This document shows, in pieces, positions 19,818 through 26,610 of a DNA stretch of 64,000 bases. Both the position numbers and the translations under genes were made by a program. The first letter of the stretch is position 1, and each line of letters starts with the position of its first letter. The DNA is from Photobacterium piscicola (GTDB taxonomy: Bacteria; Pseudomonadota; Gammaproteobacteria; Enterobacterales; Vibrionaceae). The stretch is taken from positions 186,001 to 250,000 of the forward strand of contig NZ_FUZI01000002.1 of the NCBI RefSeq assembly GCF_900166965.1. Direction: 5' to 3'. Below the pieces are notes generated by a model, which worked only from the letters and a program-made list of their open reading frames with translations, was not told the origin of the DNA and made no database searches.

Positions 19818-19974
19818 CAATAAAGATAAGTTGACAGTCATAATCTCTATCGTTAATGTAGCACTTAGCAGCAAATTACCGTTAATTTACGATTATATTC
19901 AGCTTAGAGAGAGTAAACGTGCGAATTACCCATCCTAATACAGCCTATCGATAGCCACAGTGGCTAAATCTAGG

Positions 19975-19992
19975 TGTAAACATTTTATAACA
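19975..19992 (+). promoter_or_regulatory. TyrR box, weaker candidate
   Basis: TGTAAA-N6-ATAACA matches 10 of 12 defined consensus positions. Its left half is perfect. It lies 111 bp upstream of the tyrP start and 175 bp from the strong box. Confidence 0.5.
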
Positions 19993-20046
19993 CTTCATCT
20001 CGATTATGCCATTGTGGCCTGCTTTATATATAGGGAGCGACCACAG

Positions 20047-20073
20047 GTGTATTTATACCCCCTCCCAAGTTAA
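20047..20073 (+). CDS. Possible eight-codon tyrosine leader peptide upstream of tyrP
   Basis: A GTG at 20047 opens a frame M-Y-L-Y-P-L-P-S ending at TAA 20071-20073. It has an AGGGAG ribosome-site candidate at 20032-20037 with a 9-nt spacer, in the same 10-bp context that serves tyrP itself. Two of eight residues are tyrosine, each close to proline, directly upstream of a tyrosine permease gene. Such a short ORF can arise by chance. No transcript start or competing hairpins were established, so the role is speculative. Confidence 0.3.
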   Translation: MYLYPLPS

Positions 20074-20102
20074 ATTTTTATCCTTCAGGGAGCGACATAA
20101 TC

Positions 20103-21317
20103 ATGTCTTTAAATAAAACATTCGGCAGTATGCTGATTATTGCAGGCACCACGATAGGTGCAGGTATGTTAGCCCTTCCTCTGGCATCTGCTGGGTTAGG
20201 ATTTACCACCGCCACTATGATTATGGTGGGTATTTGGGCATTAATGACCTACACCGCATTATTAATGCTAGAAGTCCATCAACATGCAGATCCTTCTGCA
20301 ACTTTAAATACGCTCGCTTACGAATTATTGGGTCGTAAAGGGCAAACCATCGCAACATTAGCAATGTTTTTCTTATTCTACGCATTATGTGCCGCTTACA
20401 TTGCTGGTGGTGGTAGCCAATTAAGTGAAAAATTATCAAGCTGGTCAGGCACGACAATTGCTCCTCAAATTGGTGCCGTTATTTTCACGATTGCGATTGC
20501 CAGTGTAGTATCAATCGGAACACACAGTGTTGATATGGTTAACCGTGTTCTATTTACAGCAAAAGTCATTGCTCTTGCAGTCATGTTGGGGTTATTACTG
20601 CCCTACGTTCAAGGACAGCATCTGGTTGAGATGCCAGTAGAAAAAGGATTAATTCTGTCAGCCTTGCCTGTTATTTTCACTTCTTTTGGCTTTCACGGTA
20701 GCATTCCTTCAATTGTTCGTTACATTGGCATTGATATCAAAGCATTGAAGAAAATCATGATCTTTGGATCTGCATTGCCACTCACCGTATATATCTTATG
20801 GCAGTTAGCCAGCCAAGGCATTATGGGGCAACCACAATTAATGGCGAATAGTACGCTTGGTGCATTTATTGGTAGCTTAAGTGAATTACTTCATAATCCA
20901 ATGGTGGGACAATCAGTTTCTATCTTTGCAGACCTTGCTCTAGCAACATCTTTTCTTGGTGTAAGTTTAGGTTTGTTTGATTTTTTAGCTGACACACTTA
21001 ATCGTGGTAATCATCTTTCAGGCCGTGGGCAAACCGCTTTAATCACATTTTTGCCTCCACTAGCTTTTGCTGTGTTCTACCCTCAAGGGTTTATTATGGC
21101 ATTAGGTTATGCTGCTATTTCCCTCGTGATTTTGGCTATCTTTTTACCTGTAGCGATGGTTCGTGCACAACGAAAAGCACAACATGCAACAAATACTGTA
21201 TCAGGCTATATTGTTAAAGGTGGTTCATTTTCTTTGGGGATAATAACCATTATCGGTATTATTATTATTACCGCTCAGTTATTGCAAATGGTTGGAGTAA
21301 TACCAGCTGTTGGTTAA
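20103..21317 (+). CDS. tyrP: Tyrosine-specific transport protein
   Basis: TyrP is a proton-coupled tyrosine importer of the aromatic amino acid permease (HAAAP) family in the inner membrane. The 404-residue protein has about 11 helices and family motifs AGTTIGAGMLALPLA near 14-28, VIFTSFGFHGSIPSIVRY near 196-213, and LATSFLGVSLGLFDFLAD near 280-297. These follow E. coli TyrP rather than Mtr or TnaB. The ATG at 20103 follows GGGAG at 20088-20092. Upstream TyrR-box candidates suggest control by TyrR with tyrosine or phenylalanine. It is followed by a long hairpin and appears monocistronic. Confidence 0.92.
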   Translation: MSLNKTFGSMLIIAGTTIGAGMLALPLASAGLGFTTATMIMVGIWALMTYTALLMLEVHQHADPSATLNTLAYELLGRKGQTIATLAMFFLFYALCAAYIAGGGSQLSEKLSSWSGTTIAPQIGAVIFTIAIASVVSIGTHSVDMVNRVLFTAKVIALAVMLGLLLPYVQGQHLVEMPVEKGLILSALPVIFTSFGFHGSIPSIVRYIGIDIKALKKIMIFGSALPLTVYILWQLASQGIMGQPQLMANSTLGAFIGSLSELLHNPMVGQSVSIFADLALATSFLGVSLGLFDFLADTLNRGNHLSGRGQTALITFLPPLAFAVFYPQGFIMALGYAAISLVILAIFLPVAMVRAQRKAQHATNTVSGYIVKGGSFSLGIITIIGIIIITAQLLQMVGVIPAVG

Positions 21318-21362
21318 TTATATTACTTGATTATTACTATTTTAACAGTAATCGTCAGATAG

Positions 21363-21396
21363 GCTCCTATACTTTAATATATTGAAGTATAGGAGC
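21363..21396 (+). terminator. Long hairpin after tyrP
   Basis: A 15-bp stem (GCTCCTATACTTTAA / TTGAAGTATAGGAGC, one G-U pair) with a 4-nt loop lies 46 bp after the tyrP stop. There is no U-tract, so it may act through Rho or as a stability element. Confidence 0.55.
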
Positions 21397-21521
21397 AACG
21401 TCATATTTAAAAATATAATCTAATTTCAGGAAGGCCTATCTATCTGCAAATTTATACGAGCGAAAAAATGATATAAATAACGTTTATTTAATCTACGTAA
21501 GAAATGGGAAAACGCTCCATC

Positions 21522-21753
21522 TATATGAAGCTACATTTCATTGAGTAGATACAATGGCTGTTAAAAGCTCGATAAAAGAGACATATCACGCGATTAGAGA
21601 ACAACATATTCCTCTTCACCTTGATCAGTTCTGTTTAAGATTTAATTATCGGCGCCAAGTTAACGATATATTCAATTCACTGATTAAATGCGGTACACAA
21701 TCACCACCAATACCAAAGAAGTTATTAACATTGACTGAGTCACAATGATAATC
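21522..21753. repeat. Direct repeat, copy 1 (intact small ORF)
   Basis: About 230 bp that recurs in diverged form at 26237-26470 in the same orientation. The best-kept stretch (TCGATAAAAG-GACATATCACGC-ATTAGAGAA) differs at few bases. Both copies keep ATGAA-N7-TTCAT upstream of the ORF. The two copies bracket the apbE and reductase genes. Confidence 0.75.
21554..21748 (+). CDS. Small protein of unknown function, 64 residues (intact copy)
   Basis: An ATG-initiated frame of 64 residues, basic and rich in Ile, Leu and Gln, with no signal peptide or membrane helix and two cysteines (FCLRFNYRR, IKCG). The central part could form two helices. I do not recognise the family. A decayed copy lies 4.7 kb downstream (26237-26470), which shows the sequence is a unit that has been duplicated and argues that the ORF is or was functional. 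An inverted repeat ATGAA-N7-TTCAT lies 17 bp upstream of the start. No good ribosome-binding site is visible. Confidence 0.5.
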   Translation: MAVKSSIKETYHAIREQHIPLHLDQFCLRFNYRRQVNDIFNSLIKCGTQSPPIPKKLLTLTESQ

Positions 21754-21768
21754 AAGTAAGACTAAACA

Positions 21769-22716
21769 TTATTTATATTTAACAACGCGACCATTATCAG
21801 TGAGTCCATTCGTTATAAATACTTTACCTTGATTTGAGATCAATACAGCTTCAATATCAGCCTGATGATTAAGGTAAAAGAGAGCATCATCTATAGAGGG
21901 TAAAAAGCCTGCGGTACTCCATATTTCACCATCAACAGACAGCTTTGAAATAATCGTCACACTCGCGATATTGCTTGAGATAGGCCTCCCTGTTTGTCCA
22001 TCAAGAAGGTGATGGTATCGCTGACCATTGTATTCAAAATATCGTTCATTAATGCCAGACGTTACCATTGAGTAATCTCGTAAAGGTACAACTCGACAGA
22101 TATCACCACGCGAAGTAGCCAGCGGGTTTTGAATACCAACATTCCATGTTTGAGAGATATTCTCAGGCGAATAACCAATGGTCAGTACATTACCACCAAG
22201 ATTAATAAAGCCGTGCTCGACCCCGTTAGCAGTAAGAAAATCTTTTATCCGATCAGCAAAATACCCCTTGGCGATAGCACCTAAATCTATCTGCATACCA
22301 GCTTGAGAAAGGTATACCGACTGATAGTCATCATCTAGGATAATTTTCGATGGATCAACAAGTTGTAATTTTTCCGCAAGCTCCGCATCAGTGGGAAACT
22401 TGGCATCTTTAAAACCGATATGCCATGCTTTTACCAGTGGTCCAATCGCCACATTAAACGGATTTAGAGGATCGACACTGATCGATTTTGATTTCTTAAT
22501 CAGCGCATAAAGATCCGGCTTTACACGGACAGGTCGAATGCCTGCGTGGTTGTTGACGCGCATAAGTTCAGATTGCGCCTGATTAACCGTAAAACGTTGA
22601 GTAAACTCTTGAAGTTGCAGATAACATTCTTTGATCAACCCTTCACCACGTTCATTATGAATCACAAGATCAATAAAGGTTCCCATCATAGTAAAACGCG
22701 TTTTATAACAGTGCAT
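21769..22716 (-). CDS. apbE: FAD:protein FMN transferase, ApbE family
   Basis: ApbE moves FMN from FAD onto a Thr of target flavoproteins using Mg. The protein shows GPLVKAWHIGF, IDLGAIAKGYFADRI, GFINLGGNVLTIG, MVTSGINERYFEYNG and HHLLDGQTGRP, all family blocks. There is no signal peptide, so it acts in the cytosol and not on periplasmic proteins. The longest frame starts at 22773, overlapping the reductase stop, but that start lies inside a terminator hairpin; ATG 22716, just before the conserved TMMGTF motif, is preferred. The adjacent reductase has an SGAT flavinylation site and is the obvious substrate. Confidence 0.87.
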   Translation of the reverse strand: MHCYKTRFTMMGTFIDLVIHNERGEGLIKECYLQLQEFTQRFTVNQAQSELMRVNNHAGIRPVRVKPDLYALIKKSKSISVDPLNPFNVAIGPLVKAWHIGFKDAKFPTDAELAEKLQLVDPSKIILDDDYQSVYLSQAGMQIDLGAIAKGYFADRIKDFLTANGVEHGFINLGGNVLTIGYSPENISQTWNVGIQNPLATSRGDICRVVPLRDYSMVTSGINERYFEYNGQRYHHLLDGQTGRPISSNIASVTIISKLSVDGEIWSTAGFLPSIDDALFYLNHQADIEAVLISNQGKVFITNGLTDNGRVVKYK

Positions 22717-22739
22717 TAAGTCTATACTCGTTAAATAGT

Positions 22740-22766
22740 AAAAAGGGAAGCACATGCTTCCCTTTT
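22740..22766 (-). terminator. Terminator between the reductase gene and apbE
   Basis: A perfect 12-bp stem (AAAAGGGAAGCA / TGCTTCCCTTTT) ends in a U-run and begins 6 bp after the reductase stop. It covers the first codons of the longest apbE frame. It should cut apbE expression relative to the reductase. Confidence 0.75.
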
Positions 22767-22772
22767 GTCTCA

Positions 22773-25700
22773 TTAAACGCGGTTAGATACGCTATCACCG
22801 GCTATACGGCCATACGTGAAGATATCTATCAACGCATTACCACCTAAACGGTTACCAGCATGAATACCACCTGTTACTTCACCCGCGGCATATAGCCCAG
22901 AAATTGGTGCCCCTGTTTTATCCAATACACACGCTTTAGTATTGATCTTTAAGCCACCCATCGTATGGTGAACCGATGGCTTACGTGGCGTTGCATAGAA
23001 CGGTGCTTTTTCCACTTTTAAGCCAAGTGCACCTTTGTGGAATTCAGGATCACGCCCTTCATCAACGTAGCTGTTATAACGGCGAATTGTTTCTATTAAC
23101 GCTTCCGTCGGCACATTAATTTTCTGAGCTAATTCTTCAATTGAATCCGCTTTAATAATAATACCTTCTTCGATCTCACGCTCAATGGTTTCATCTGTGG
23201 TGTTAGCCGCCGTTTTACGGATAGCTTCATCGGCAATCATGTAAACCACACCGCCATTATCGAAGAACGAGCGAGAAAGCACGTCTCGACTTTCACATTC
23301 ATCGACAAAGCGCTTGCCTTGATTGTTAACAAAAACAAAGTTTTCAGGTGGAACAATAAGACCTGTTAATAACGCACCAGATTTAGGATCACCAATAGGC
23401 ATTAACTGAACATATTCCATACCCACTAAATCGGCACCTACTTTTTCACCGATTTCAATACCATCACCAATAAGTGCTGGTGAGTTGGTTGTTTTAATAT
23501 CATCAGCAATCTCGTTCCAGTAGTTATTGTATTTTTGCAGCATTTTCGTATTTGCACCAAAACCACCAGAAGCCAGTACAACACCACAATTAGTGGTCAA
23601 TACATATTTTGTACCGTCTGAATGAGTTGCTTTAATACCAACTACTTTTCCATCATCAACAATCAATTCTTCAGCTCGCGCATCCGTAATGATATGTCCA
23701 CCTTGGGCAATCACTTGCTTTTGAAGTTTTTCGACAAACTCAACACCTTTAGGACGATTCGGTTTGTGCGCACGGCGCCATAAAGCACCAACAGCGATAT
23801 CCACCATGCCACGGTTAAAGTCGATACCTTTTTCAGTTAACCAATCAATCGATTCCATCGCACGACTTGTTAACGTCTGTACCAAATCGTATTGACCGTG
23901 AATTAACTCACCATTAAGATTAGTGCGTTTACCACCTAGGTATGTCTGAATTAGGTGCAGTTCAACTGAATCAAACAGGTAATTTTTCCCACTTTCAGTA
24001 TCAAGGAAATAATTTGCCAATTGATCTTTCAGTGTACGGAAATCGGCAAGATATTCTTCTGCAATATCTGACTCAGGTGTAGCGACAATCGCTTTAAGGT
24101 AATCCACTTCACCAGCAATCGCAGGGAAATCTTTTACCCACTTAGGCTCTGCTGCATTCACCCAACCGCCTGTACGTACAGTGTTACCACCAACAGCAGG
24201 GAATTTTTCAAGCAGAATAACAGATTTGCCATTATCTAAAGCGGTAAGCGCTGCACTTAAACCTGCGCCACCGCCACCAACAACAACAACATCGACAGTT
24301 TTTTCGATAACTTCTGTTGACCATTCAACCGCTTCACGTGCTTTACAACGAAGCGCTTCAGAGTTACCACCCGCTAAATCAACAGCATCAGATACACCGT
24401 CAATAACCGCTTGGCTACTCACTGTCGCACCAGAAATTACATCAATATTGAGAGTTTGGCCTTCCATAATCTGTTGCGGAATACGCTCAAACGCAGGGTT
24501 AGCAATACCGTCTGACTCTTTTGAAGAATCAACGATAATATCGAGGATCTTGTCGTCTGAGAACGTCACTGTTACCGGTAGTTTGCCATTGTGCCCGTAG
24601 CCATAAGCGATGTACTCACCAGGCTCAAAGCTGATCTCAACGTTTTGTAATTCTTTAATACGCTGATGCTTTAATGCCTCAGCCTTACTATCAACAATCA
24701 TGTAGTCCATGATTTCCCAAAGTGGTGTTGGGATCTTTAGTTGATATTGTTGCTCAATATCAGCGAATTCGGCACATTCTTCACCATTGATCGCTTTTGT
24801 CGCCCATGTTGGCTCAACAAGGAAACCTTTACCCACACTCACCATGTCGTAGCCTTGCGCTAACGCTTGATTAGCATCAGAACGCTGAGCGATACCACCA
24901 ACACCTATTACAGGGATTTTGGCAACATTTTCAGACTCAAGCGCATGGTATTTACGAATAAGTAGTTCTTTATCTTCAGGGGTTACAATCGAATTGCGAG
25001 CATAATTCCCCATAGAAAAATGAAAATAATCAAGACCACTCATCGCCAACTTATCAAGCAAGTACATGGTATCTTCGAAACGAATACCAGGCTCTTCGAT
25101 TTCTTCAGGAGAAAAACGGTAACCAATAATAAAATCATCGCGTTGATGATCAGCGACAACTTTTTTCGCTCCATTTAAAACAGCAAGAGGAAATGCAGTA
25201 CGCTTTTCAATATCACCGCCCCATTTATCATTTCGACGGTTTGAGTGCGGAGAGAAGAACTGTTGAATAATGTATGTATTAGCGCCATGGATCTCAACCC
25301 CATCAAAACCCGCAACGATTGCACGATTAACAGCATTAGAAAAAGCGTCAATCATAAAGCCAATTTGCTCTTTCGTCATCTCAAGTGGTGTTTCTGCATT
25401 ATCACGAAGCGCAGCAATAGGGCTTGCAGAAATAGGTTGATGACCACCATTGTATTCGCCGTTTGCCATACGACCAGCATGATAGATCTGAAGAATGGCC
25501 TTTGAGCCTTTCTCTTTAATTGCTGATGCTAACTTCTTAAGCCCAGCGATCTTACTATCGGTATTGATGCCCAATGCACCGGGAAATGCTCTTCCGTAAT
25601 TTTCGACAAACGCACTTTCAACAATAACTGCACCAGCATCGCCTGAGCGAGCAGCATAATAGTTGATCATTTCTTGCGTAACACCGCCATCAAAAAAAGC

Positions 25701-25805
25701 AGATTGAATGGTCATAGGTGCCATAACAATGCGATTTTTAAGTTTTGCTTGTGATAAGCCTAATTGAATTTCATCTGTTAAATTATTCACTGATTCATAT
25801 TCCAA
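22773..25805 (-). CDS. NADH-dependent 2-enoate/fumarate reductase (OYE-like + FMN_bind + FAD_binding_2)
   Basis: The 1010-residue cytosolic flavoprotein has three domains: an Old Yellow Enzyme-like NADH:flavin oxidoreductase (about 15-370), an FMN_bind domain (about 395-480) with SGAT at 458-461 whose Thr461 is the expected covalent FMN site, and a fumarate-reductase-type FAD domain (about 503-1010) with VVVGGGGAGLSAA, HHTMGG at 946-951 and NRLGGNA around Arg986. Known relatives reduce fumarate, acrylate or cinnamates with NADH under low oxygen. The usual Q-x-H-P histidine of fumarate reductases reads Q-L-M-P (Met802), so the substrate is open. Residues are numbered from TTG 25805; GTG 25790, behind GGAA, is a likely start. 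Confidence 0.85.
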   Translation of the reverse strand: MEYESVNNLTDEIQLGLSQAKLKNRIVMAPMTIQSAFFDGGVTQEMINYYAARSGDAGAVIVESAFVENYGRAFPGALGINTDSKIAGLKKLASAIKEKGSKAILQIYHAGRMANGEYNGGHQPISASPIAALRDNAETPLEMTKEQIGFMIDAFSNAVNRAIVAGFDGVEIHGANTYIIQQFFSPHSNRRNDKWGGDIEKRTAFPLAVLNGAKKVVADHQRDDFIIGYRFSPEEIEEPGIRFEDTMYLLDKLAMSGLDYFHFSMGNYARNSIVTPEDKELLIRKYHALESENVAKIPVIGVGGIAQRSDANQALAQGYDMVSVGKGFLVEPTWATKAINGEECAEFADIEQQYQLKIPTPLWEIMDYMIVDSKAEALKHQRIKELQNVEISFEPGEYIAYGYGHNGKLPVTVTFSDDKILDIIVDSSKESDGIANPAFERIPQQIMEGQTLNIDVISGATVSSQAVIDGVSDAVDLAGGNSEALRCKAREAVEWSTEVIEKTVDVVVVGGGGAGLSAALTALDNGKSVILLEKFPAVGGNTVRTGGWVNAAEPKWVKDFPAIAGEVDYLKAIVATPESDIAEEYLADFRTLKDQLANYFLDTESGKNYLFDSVELHLIQTYLGGKRTNLNGELIHGQYDLVQTLTSRAMESIDWLTEKGIDFNRGMVDIAVGALWRRAHKPNRPKGVEFVEKLQKQVIAQGGHIITDARAEELIVDDGKVVGIKATHSDGTKYVLTTNCGVVLASGGFGANTKMLQKYNNYWNEIADDIKTTNSPALIGDGIEIGEKVGADLVGMEYVQLMPIGDPKSGALLTGLIVPPENFVFVNNQGKRFVDECESRDVLSRSFFDNGGVVYMIADEAIRKTAANTTDETIEREIEEGIIIKADSIEELAQKINVPTEALIETIRRYNSYVDEGRDPEFHKGALGLKVEKAPFYATPRKPSVHHTMGGLKINTKACVLDKTGAPISGLYAAGEVTGGIHAGNRLGGNALIDIFTYGRIAGDSVSNRV

Positions 25806-25825
25806 TATAATTTAATACTTATATA

Positions 25826-25864
25826 AAAAATCACTAAATATACAAATAGCTTTAAGTGATTTTT
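25826..25864. promoter_or_regulatory. Inverted repeat upstream of the reductase gene
   Basis: A perfect 10-bp inverted repeat (AAAAATCACT / AGTGATTTTT) with a 19-bp spacer, 20 bp upstream of the reductase start. The position suits an operator or a 5'-UTR hairpin for the leftward gene. Confidence 0.45.
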
Positions 25865-26236
25865 GAAATAAGAACTGAAGCAATTAAGTAATAATGAATA
25901 AAATTACTACAGGGATAGCTTATAGTAAAATGATACATCTGCATTTAATTCATGCACAATATTCATAAACCCATTAATATCTACCATTCTAAATTAACAT
26001 TAAAAATCAAATAAAAACAAGGCAACACAAGCCGGCTATTAGCATTATTTAATAGCCATAATTAAATAATCTTCCATGTATTAACAGCTTGTAATATATA
26101 ATTAAAACAACATCTAATAACATAATCCAAGTTCATAAAAGCATCTCTATGCTCGAATTTATGCAAATATACATAATTAAAAAACAATGTAGAGAACATC
26201 ATTTAATCTGTATTAAAATAATAACATTCTCTATTA

Positions 26237-26470
26237 ATATGAAGCCACATTTCATGGATATATATTATAATTAGTCATATTAAAAATTCGATAAAAGGGA
26301 CATATCACGCAATTAGAGAAAAACATATCCTCGTTATCTTGGTGAATTCTGTTTTAGATTTAATAATCAGTACCTAGTTGAAGACATCTTCATACACTGA
26401 TTAAATATCGTGCAAAATCAACACTGATACCAGAGAAATCATTAACCTTGGCTAAATATCAATAGTAATC
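26237..26470 (+). pseudogene. Decayed copy of the 64-residue small gene
   Basis: This stretch aligns along its length with 21522-21753. It has lost the ATG (the equivalent position reads TTAGTC), has at least two single-base deletions (near 'CATATCCTC' and near 'ACATCTTCATACACTG' relative to the intact copy), and carries many substitutions, so no continuous frame remains. It marks the far side of the apbE-reductase cassette in direct orientation. Confidence 0.7.
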
Positions 26471-26610
26471 ATCGGTTATATTAATAAATACAGTATTTAT
26501 ATATCAAAACATGGACTAATATCACGTAGTTATCATAATATCATGTTTAATTTTTCCATTTCAGCTACTATTTTAAAACTAACACCTTAATAAAAAGAAA
26601 GAAGTTGGAG

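Larger units (their letters stand above)
19680..20102. other. Divergent regulatory region yfaY / tyrP
   Basis: A 423-bp non-coding gap. It holds two TyrR-box candidates, a possible eight-codon leader ORF, and two copies of a 10-bp sequence AGGGAGCGAC (20032-20041 and 20087-20096), each positioned as a ribosome-binding site, the second for tyrP. A TTGACA hexamer lies at 19831-19836, but I could not assign its -10 partner with confidence. Confidence 0.6.
25806..26610. other. AT-rich non-coding region with an inverted repeat and a decayed gene copy
   Basis: About 800 bp between the divergent reductase and GGDEF-EAL genes. It contains the inverted repeat at 25826-25864, the pseudogene copy at 26237-26470 and otherwise only very AT-rich sequence without ORFs. 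Confidence 0.6.
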
